From IMG/VR virus record IMGVR_UViG_3300030106_006336, positions 1 through 20,999 of that record: a DNA stretch of 20,999 nt; one strand, written 5' to 3'. This DNA is from a virus. Positions 14,256-19,852 of the stretch are shown here, in pieces (the first letter of the stretch is position 1; the number at the start of each line of letters is the position of its first letter). The position numbers and the translations under genes are program-made. The notes beneath the pieces are model-generated. The model saw only the letters and a list, made by a program, of their open reading frames with translations. It did no database searches and had not been told where the DNA came from.

Positions 14256-14321
14256 TTGATTTTAGACCTATTTATGAGCAACAGGCGTCTTGTACGTCTG
14301 TTTAAACTATTTAAAAATCAA
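14256..14321 (+). promoter_or_regulatory. Nested hairpin leader with two CTATTTA motifs
   Basis: The gap 14256-14342 begins right after a stop. Outer arms TTGATTTT (14256-14263) and AAAATCAA (14314-14321) are perfectly complementary. Inside, AACAGGCG (14280-14287) pairs with CGTCTGTT (14295-14302) with one G-U pair around a 7-base loop. CTATTTA occurs at 14268-14274 and 14307-14313, the latter 29 bases before the ATG at 14343. There is no U tract after the inner stem, so I read it as a leader or regulatory structure, not an intrinsic terminator. Confidence 0.5.
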
Positions 14322-14342
14322 TTTATATGGAGGGTTTTATAA

Positions 14343-15767
14343 ATGGCTTATAAATTTCAATTTGGTACCACCAAACTCAGCGGTTCAACGACATTCGAAG
14401 AAGCGTTAGTTGGTGAGTCCACAATCTCAGGTTCAGGAAGACTTTCTGGTAAAGAACTTATTCTTGATGCTGTTGGTGTCATTGGAACCAGTGGAGACGC
14501 TGATCTTTTGACTCTTAGTTCTAACAAACTTACCGTTGCTGGCGATGTTTCAGCTTCTATTGATCTTCAAGGCGCAAGCGTCGTGATCAAGCAAAATGGT
14601 ACGGTTGGTGTCGCTGGCGACATCGATCTTATGACACTTGCTCCTAACTCAGTTAGCGTTGCAGGTGCACTTTCAGCTTCTGGTCAAGTTGATCTTCCGG
14701 GCGCTGTGCGCTTCGGTACTGAAAACCAATTAACTGTTTCAGGCGTTGGTCTTCTTTCCGGTTCTGCTACTGCTACTTTAGCAAACGCAACATTAGACCG
14801 CATTACTGTCGGTGACGCTGACATTAACGGCGGCGCTATTGATGGTGCAGTTATTGGTGGCAACAGTGCTGCTGCCGGTACCTTTACTAACATTTCTGGT
14901 TCTGGTACATTACACGCTGGCGGCGTGGTTACATTCGGTGAAAGAGCGCTTACAGTTTCGGCTGCTGGTGTACTGTCATCTTCTGCAACTGCTACTTTGG
15001 CAAACGCTACTTTAGATCAAATCACTGTCGGTTCTGCTGACATTAACGGTGGTGCGATTGACAACACAGCGATTGGTGGAACTACTCAGGCAGCTGGTGA
15101 GTTCACTACTCTTTCAGCTTCAAGCACTTTGAACGTTGTCGGTGCTTCTAACTTTGGTCCCGGAAACCTTGCTAGCATCTCTGCTGCTGGTGTTGTTTCT
15201 GGTTCTGGTGATTCTACACTTCACAGACTTGATTCTAACCGACTTGTCTTTGCCTCTGGTTCACTTAACGGACCAATGTACATCAACAAGTTGGCTACTA
15301 CGGTAGACGAAATCATGGGCTTAAGTTCCGGTAGTCTTCTCTATCACGATGAAGCGACTGGCTTACAGAAGCTTGGTTCATTCTCAAGCTATGCCACAGC
15401 TCTTGCTGGTACAGGTATTACTGCTACTGACGGTGTTCTTTCTGTTGATACCACCGGTGGTGACAGCATGTCTGCTACTCACATTCCAGTAGCTAGCTAT
15501 GGTAACGCCACTCTTGTTGTTGGACTTAACTTCATGGTAAATGACGCAACTGGCTCTTGCAGCTTCTTGCTTCCTTCTGCTTCGGCTGGAGATGTCGTTA
15601 TCGTTAAGGCCCCAGCGGGTGTTAGCTCAACTAACTTCGTTAAAATCTCATCTTCTGTTGCCCAAGGTGACGAGATTGATGGTTTCTCTGAAGCACGTAT
15701 TGAATCACCACATGGTGCTGTATCGTTGATCTATTCTAACTCTGATAGTAAGTGGGTCATCTACTAG
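14343..15767 (+). CDS. Fibre-like protein 3, probably very highly expressed
   Basis: The 474-residue product begins MAYKFQFGTTKLSGSTTFEE and consists of beta repeats. Residues 130-202 and 203-275 are tandem copies of 73 residues carrying SATATLANATLD, TVGxADINGGAID and AIGG..AAGxFT, a pattern known from phage fibre shafts. The C-terminal module (394-474) matches the two preceding genes: CSFLLPSAS, VVIVKAPAG, DEIDG, ESPHGAVSLIYSN, WVIY. Codon use stands out: 20 of 22 Asn codons are AAC, against 4 of 11 in the gene just upstream. With the strong GGAGGG site (14329-14334), the structured leader and the terminator behind it, this suggests an abundant virion protein. Attachment site in the particle is unknown. 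Confidence 0.72.
   Translation: MAYKFQFGTTKLSGSTTFEEALVGESTISGSGRLSGKELILDAVGVIGTSGDADLLTLSSNKLTVAGDVSASIDLQGASVVIKQNGTVGVAGDIDLMTLAPNSVSVAGALSASGQVDLPGAVRFGTENQLTVSGVGLLSGSATATLANATLDRITVGDADINGGAIDGAVIGGNSAAAGTFTNISGSGTLHAGGVVTFGERALTVSAAGVLSSSATATLANATLDQITVGSADINGGAIDNTAIGGTTQAAGEFTTLSASSTLNVVGASNFGPGNLASISAAGVVSGSGDSTLHRLDSNRLVFASGSLNGPMYINKLATTVDEIMGLSSGSLLYHDEATGLQKLGSFSSYATALAGTGITATDGVLSVDTTGGDSMSATHIPVASYGNATLVVGLNFMVNDATGSCSFLLPSASAGDVVIVKAPAGVSSTNFVKISSSVAQGDEIDGFSEARIESPHGAVSLIYSNSDSKWVIY
14730..15167 (+). repeat. Two tandem 219-bp coding repeats in the fibre gene
   Basis: Copies at 14730-14948 and 14949-15167 encode 73 residues each. The clearest anchor is gacattaacggyggygc, at 14820 and 15039, exactly 219 bases apart. 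Protein identity is high (SATATLANATLD and ADINGGAID are the same in both), while many third positions differ, so the duplication is older than that at 10780. A third, shorter relation (SISAAGVVSGSGDSTL) follows at 15177. Confidence 0.85.
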
Positions 15768-15795
15768 GCCGAGATTGTTTTACAATTTCTTTTTT

Positions 15796-15828
15796 GGATG
15801 TCTCCCGAAAGGGGGGCATCCTTTTTTT
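15796..15828 (+). terminator. Strong intrinsic terminator
   Basis: GGATGTCTCCC (15796-15806) pairs with GGGGGGCATCC (15811-15821) in an 11-bp stem with two G-U pairs, closed by a GAAA tetraloop (15807-15810) and followed by seven T (15822-15828). This is a textbook Rho-independent terminator. It lies 28 bases after the 14343 gene stop. A weaker 5-bp stem (ATTGT/ACAAT, 15774-15786) with a T-rich tail precedes it. Confidence 0.92.
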
Positions 15829-15832
15829 CGTA

Positions 15833-15839
15833 CTATTTA
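15833..15839 (+). promoter_or_regulatory. CTATTTA motif just after the terminator
   Basis: CTATTTA begins 5 bases after the terminator T tract and 19 bases before the ATG at 15859. Since the terminator would stop most transcripts, the gene behind it needs its own promoter, which makes this copy the strongest support for the motif being a promoter element. Confidence 0.5.
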
Positions 15840-15858
15840 GAATGAGGAAGGTAAAAAC

Positions 15859-18414
15859 ATGGCTTATAATATCATTAAAGGAAGGGTAGAATTTTCAAAC
15901 TCATCCACTGGATCTATTGAAAGTTTAGTAGACATTTGGAGAAATCAATCAGTTGGGGGCACCAAAACATTCACTAATAACATTACTGCTAGTGGATATT
16001 GGGATTCAACTCGCAATGCTAAATTGGAGCCACTATCCACCTTGATTTCTACTGATGGTGCCAATAGAGTTTTAACTTCCGATGGTGATGGTACTTTAAC
16101 GGCGGAGACGTATGTATCTATTACAGACGTTGGGGCTAATGCCTCTTCGGTTTCAGTCACCGGTCACATAACAGGCTCTACATTTTCGGGGTCTGCCCAC
16201 GGCTTAACTGGCATTATATTAAACAAGGATCACCTTGCTGCCACAAACTATGACGGACTTGTAAACAGATTGTCAGCATCAAATATTGTTTTGGGTATTG
16301 GTATGTCTAGTAGTGTTGATCCGGGCGGAACCGGCCATGGCGCTGAATTACAAGTTACTGGTGGTCAAGGTATCACTGTTGATACTGAGGGCGTTCGCGT
16401 TCTCACAGCCTCAAATGGTGGATTGGCATTTACGGGCTTAACTTTGCAAGTAGACGCGTCCAAGACTTCAAATAAAGGAGGAGGCCCGTCTAACAATGAT
16501 GAATTTATTATCGCTGATTCAAGCGACAGTGACTCAATTAAAAACTTGACATATAGTCAAATTAAAACAGCGATCACTGACAGTATTTCAGTTCCAATCG
16601 CGTCGTACACAAATAGTGGAGATAACAGAATTATCACCTCAGTTAACTCAACAACGGTTAATGGCGAAGCAAATTTATCATTCGATGGCAGCAGTCTTGA
16701 AGTTAGTGGAAACATTAGCGTTAGTGGTTCAGAAAACATGCCGGGCTTTTATATTGATAATTCCCAAATAGCTTCCCACAGCAACACAAATATTGGTATT
16801 AACACTGATAATCCAGACGGAACACTTACTGTCACAAGACATGGTGCTCAATCAATCACCTACATACAGCGCTCAGGCTCAGCTTTTGCTAGTGATGGGT
16901 TAGATATTGGTGAATTGAGATTTCAAAACAAAACTCCGGGCCTTCTTTCATCTAGATACTCCGCTAGAATTTTAGCAGAGGCAGATGGTTCAGAACATAA
17001 CGCTGAATCGCAACCGGGCCGACTTTCATTTTGGACATGCCCAACAGGGACAGTTGATCCTGTTGAGCGTATGGTCATCAATAACTCTGGTAACATTGGA
17101 ATTGGATTCAACTCGCCATCAAGCGTTCTTTATGTCAATGGCGATATTACTTCCTCGCTTGGAGTACACGTCACAGGTTCGGATCCACATATTTCAATTG
17201 GTTCCCGCCGCGGCTCTTCAACAAACGCCATTATGCTTAATGTAAAACCGGGCCAAGGCGCCGGCGAAGCGATGAATAATAAAATTTTAGCGCTATTTTC
17301 AAGATCAGAAGAAACTGATGAACGAACTATTCTTGCTGTAACTGGCTCTGGTAAAGTCGCTGTTGGCGGTGCTAACTTGGCTGGTGTTTTCAACGTGAGT
17401 GGTTCCGATAACGAAAAGCTTGTCAATGTCAAAAGCGATTCCGCCTCTGATATCCTTGCCATTACAGGTTCCGGAAGAGTCGGGGTTATGAAAACTTATC
17501 CGAGCAGTAGTTTGCATGTAGGTGGAAATTTGACCGTTGAAGCTGTAACCCCAACTCTACACTTCAGCAGCAGCACTGCTGACTTGGGGCAGATTGGATT
17601 TAATGACTCAAGCAACATTGTAGTTCAAAATAATACGATAAACAAACATATCGTTTTTAAAACTAACGACGCTAGTACAATGAGAGAGGGACTTAGAATA
17701 GATGGCGCGGTACCTGAAGTTGTGGTTAATCAGGGCGATGATTCATTGATTGACTTTAGAGTGGAAAGCGCCAACAATACACACATGCTGTTTGTCGATG
17801 GTGGCAACGAAAAGGTTGGTATCAACACTGATACTCCATTACACACGCTATCAGTCACTGGTTCAACTTCAGTTTCAGCCGGTATTACGGGCTCAGGTGG
17901 TTTCCACGCTACAGGTAGTAACCCACATGTTGCTATCGGTGACAATTATGGGCATGATGCATCGTCTGGAATGCTGTCAATCAGACCATCAGACTCAAAC
18001 AACAAAGTTTTGTGCTTAATGCAGTCCAAACAAGGTGGCCCAAATGCAAATAGAATAATTTTTGGAGTCACTGGTTCTGGCCAAGTATTGGTCGGCGGCG
18101 CTCATTTTGGCGGTGTCTTAAATGTTTCCGGCGCAAGCAATGAAAAACTTATATCTGCTAAATCAAATACTCATAACCCGGCGTTTTACGTTAGTGGTTC
18201 TGGTGATACCTTTCAGACTGGATTTTTGTCGGCTTCGTACATTAAAACTACGACCTATACAGTGGCTGACTTGCCAGCTGCCGCCGACGCCGGCGCCGGA
18301 GCAAGAGCTTTTGTTACAGATGCCTCTGCGACCACATTTGCTTCAACTGTATCAGACGGTGGTTCCAACGCTGTGCCGGTATATTCAGACGGCACTAACT
18401 GGAAAATAGGATAA
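15859..18414 (+). CDS. Large fibre-like protein, 851 aa
   Basis: The N terminus MAYNIIKGRVEFSNSSTGSI resembles those of fibre proteins 2 and 3. The body is beta-repeat sequence. Four units of the (N/R/K)(I/V)G(I/V)xxxxPxxxLxVxG type, common in phage fibre shafts, occur at about 311-326, 412-428, 540-557 and 652-668; ERMVINNSGNIGIG (403-416) is a classic form. A domain of about 130 residues is present twice (411-540 and 650-782). The C terminus ends GARAFVTDASATTFAS..YSDGTNWKIG (814-851), an ending I recall from many tail-fibre proteins. It lacks the shared module of the preceding three. GAGGAAGG before the ATG is a good binding site. Probably a receptor-binding or head fibre; the receptor is unknown. 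Confidence 0.8.
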   Translation: MAYNIIKGRVEFSNSSTGSIESLVDIWRNQSVGGTKTFTNNITASGYWDSTRNAKLEPLSTLISTDGANRVLTSDGDGTLTAETYVSITDVGANASSVSVTGHITGSTFSGSAHGLTGIILNKDHLAATNYDGLVNRLSASNIVLGIGMSSSVDPGGTGHGAELQVTGGQGITVDTEGVRVLTASNGGLAFTGLTLQVDASKTSNKGGGPSNNDEFIIADSSDSDSIKNLTYSQIKTAITDSISVPIASYTNSGDNRIITSVNSTTVNGEANLSFDGSSLEVSGNISVSGSENMPGFYIDNSQIASHSNTNIGINTDNPDGTLTVTRHGAQSITYIQRSGSAFASDGLDIGELRFQNKTPGLLSSRYSARILAEADGSEHNAESQPGRLSFWTCPTGTVDPVERMVINNSGNIGIGFNSPSSVLYVNGDITSSLGVHVTGSDPHISIGSRRGSSTNAIMLNVKPGQGAGEAMNNKILALFSRSEETDERTILAVTGSGKVAVGGANLAGVFNVSGSDNEKLVNVKSDSASDILAITGSGRVGVMKTYPSSSLHVGGNLTVEAVTPTLHFSSSTADLGQIGFNDSSNIVVQNNTINKHIVFKTNDASTMREGLRIDGAVPEVVVNQGDDSLIDFRVESANNTHMLFVDGGNEKVGINTDTPLHTLSVTGSTSVSAGITGSGGFHATGSNPHVAIGDNYGHDASSGMLSIRPSDSNNKVLCLMQSKQGGPNANRIIFGVTGSGQVLVGGAHFGGVLNVSGASNEKLISAKSNTHNPAFYVSGSGDTFQTGFLSASYIKTTTYTVADLPAAADAGAGARAFVTDASATTFASTVSDGGSNAVPVYSDGTNWKIG
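17089..18204 (+). repeat. Dispersed pair of about 130-codon repeats in the large fibre gene
   Basis: Residues 411-540 (17089-17478) and 650-782 (17806-18204) share, in order, VGI..xxP...L.V.G, a TGSxPHxxIG segment, a helical-looking KxLxLxxx stretch, then VTGSGxVxVGGAxxxGVxNVSGxxNEKLxxxKS and a final GSG. Protein similarity is clear but DNA identity is modest, so it is an old duplication or a module with structural constraint. Confidence 0.75.
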
Positions 18415-18520
18415 CAACATATAAAACTACAACAGACGGTGATTACTAATTGTAAAAAAATGGTTTTTGTAGATAGTGGACACTATTTACAGTGAATTAC
18501 TGTTTTATAGGAGTTTTTAC
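18415..18520 (+). promoter_or_regulatory. Intergenic region before scaffold with CTATTTA and two dyads
   Basis: This 106-base gap contains CTATTTA at 18483-18489, 31 bases before the scaffold ATG. A dyad ATAGTG/CACTAT (18473-18478 and 18481-18486) overlaps its start, and ACAGT/ACTGT (18489-18493 and 18499-18503) follows, then TTTTAT. AGGAG at 18508-18512 is the scaffold ribosome binding site. I see no strong terminator after the fibre gene. A promoter, possibly with an operator or a short leader hairpin, is the likely content. Confidence 0.5.
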
Positions 18521-19834
18521 ATGTCATCTTTACTTGAGCAAGCATTCGTTGATGCTAAGGCACTTAAGGAGGCAGCCTTGAAAAATGCCGAGGCTACTAT
18601 TGTCGAAAAATATTCGGCTGAGGTTAAGGAAACCTTAGAAAAAATTCTTGAACAAGATGCTTTAGGCTTAGGAGCTGCAGCAGGTGATGCAATGGGGGCT
18701 GCACCGATGGGCGGTGGCGCTGACGGCATAGAAGATGTGCCGCTTGGCGCTGCAGAGGGAGAGGATCTTTGCCCTTGTGATGATGAGGGAGAAGAGTCTA
18801 CAATTAAAATTAATTTTGATGAGCTTGCCGAGACACTTCAAAAACTTGAAGAAGACTTGGATACTTCTGTTATTGAGGAAGATGAAGAAATTGAGCTTAC
18901 CGAAGAAGATTTTGCTGCCCTTACTGAAGATGATGACGAGGACCCACAGGGTTCAGGAGAAATGGCTGGCGATTCTGGCAGTGCAGGCGAAGGAGAGGCT
19001 GCAGCAGCCCAAACCGCCGCGGCTGGAGAGCAAGATGAAAAAGCTATGAAGGGAATGGAAGAAGAAATTAACTTTGATTCACTCGTAGATGCAATTATGG
19101 AAAAGATTTCGCTTGATGAGGCTGAAGAAGAAATTGAAGAAGCCAAAGGCGAAAAAGGTGATGCAGATCCACTTGATGGAGAGCGCGCTAAATTTGATAA
19201 AGATCATGATGGTGTCCCAGACGGCGCAGATAAAGACAAAGATGACCCGGATGTTAAAGAAGAAATTGAATCCGACTCTTTGATTGATGCTGTAATGGAA
19301 AAACTGTCAGTTGATATGGGAGCATCCTTGTCCGGTTGGGCAGGACGCTCCTCTGATGAAAAGAAATTTGAAATGGAGAAGGAGCTTGCCCACCGACGCA
19401 ACACTGAACTCCAAGACGAATTAAACGATTTGAAACAAGCTCAAGAAGAGTTGGTTTTTGAAAATAACCAACTCAAAGAGAAGCTTCAAAACTACGAAAA
19501 CGTAGTTGAGCAATTAAAAGAAAGCGTCACAGACGTTAATCTTTCTAATGCTCGTTTATTATACACGAACCGCGTGTTAAGAAATACCTCCTTAAATGAG
19601 CGACAAAAAGATAAAGTTGTCGAAGCGATTTCTAAAGCTGGTTCTGTTCCGGAAGCAAAGACAATTTTTGAAACGCTTCAAAGCACAGTGGAGTCTACGC
19701 CTAAACGTGGGCCACAATCACTGAGCGAAACGATCAACCGTCGTTCTTCCATTCTTCGTGCTAGCAGCCGCAGTGAGGCGAAACCCGCCGATCCGCTGTC
19801 AGATAGAATGAAGAAACTAGCAGGTATTAATTAA
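18521..19834 (+). CDS. gp22: Prohead core scaffold protein (T4 gp22-like)
   Basis: The scaffold fills the prohead, shapes the capsid and is destroyed by the prohead protease before DNA entry. I start it at ATG 18521 (AGGAG 8 bases upstream); an in-frame GTG at 18476 lies before the binding site. The 437-residue product is very acidic and helical: a N-terminal helix (MSSLLEQAFVDAKALKEAAL), Gly/Ala-rich and Glu/Asp-rich stretches with many (L/I)xE sites, a coiled coil at about 285-335, and NLSNARLLYTNRVL (340-353) with NERQKDKVVEAISKA, typical of T4-like scaffolds. It ends MKKLAGIN. Unusual are a DKDHDGVPDGADKDKDDPD segment (226-244) and a duplicated DSLxDAxMEKxS helix flanking it. Position directly before the capsid gene matches T4. 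Confidence 0.9.
   Translation: MSSLLEQAFVDAKALKEAALKNAEATIVEKYSAEVKETLEKILEQDALGLGAAAGDAMGAAPMGGGADGIEDVPLGAAEGEDLCPCDDEGEESTIKINFDELAETLQKLEEDLDTSVIEEDEEIELTEEDFAALTEDDDEDPQGSGEMAGDSGSAGEGEAAAAQTAAAGEQDEKAMKGMEEEINFDSLVDAIMEKISLDEAEEEIEEAKGEKGDADPLDGERAKFDKDHDGVPDGADKDKDDPDVKEEIESDSLIDAVMEKLSVDMGASLSGWAGRSSDEKKFEMEKELAHRRNTELQDELNDLKQAQEELVFENNQLKEKLQNYENVVEQLKESVTDVNLSNARLLYTNRVLRNTSLNERQKDKVVEAISKAGSVPEAKTIFETLQSTVESTPKRGPQSLSETINRRSSILRASSRSEAKPADPLSDRMKKLAGIN
19196..19252 (+). other. Calcium-loop-like Asp motif within the scaffold
   Basis: Scaffold residues 226-244 read DKDHDGVPDGADKDKDDPD. The spacing DxDxDGVxDxxDxDxDDxD resembles thrombospondin type 3 repeats and EF-hand loops, which bind calcium through such Asp side chains. 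Metal binding is inference. The motif lies between two copies of a helix with DSL(V/I)DA(I/V)MEK(I/L)S. Confidence 0.6.
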
Positions 19835-19852
19835 TATAAGGAGAAATTAAAA

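Noticed and set aside
14337-14345. TATAAAT as a T4-type late promoter
   Set aside because: It overlaps the start codon of the 14343 gene, so it cannot serve that gene, and no other suitable start is near.
14730-15167. Tandem repeats considered as a CRISPR-like array
   Set aside because: Only two units, 219 bases each, in frame, without spacers; they are protein repeats.
17130-17517. Two overlapping minus-strand frames in the large fibre gene
   Set aside because: All convincing genes are on the + strand and the fibre frame is clearly coding; these lack start signals.
18838-19146. Open minus-strand frame rich in Ser
   Set aside because: It is the mirror of the Glu/Asp-rich scaffold codons; no ribosome binding site and nothing protein-like beyond Ser and Ala runs.
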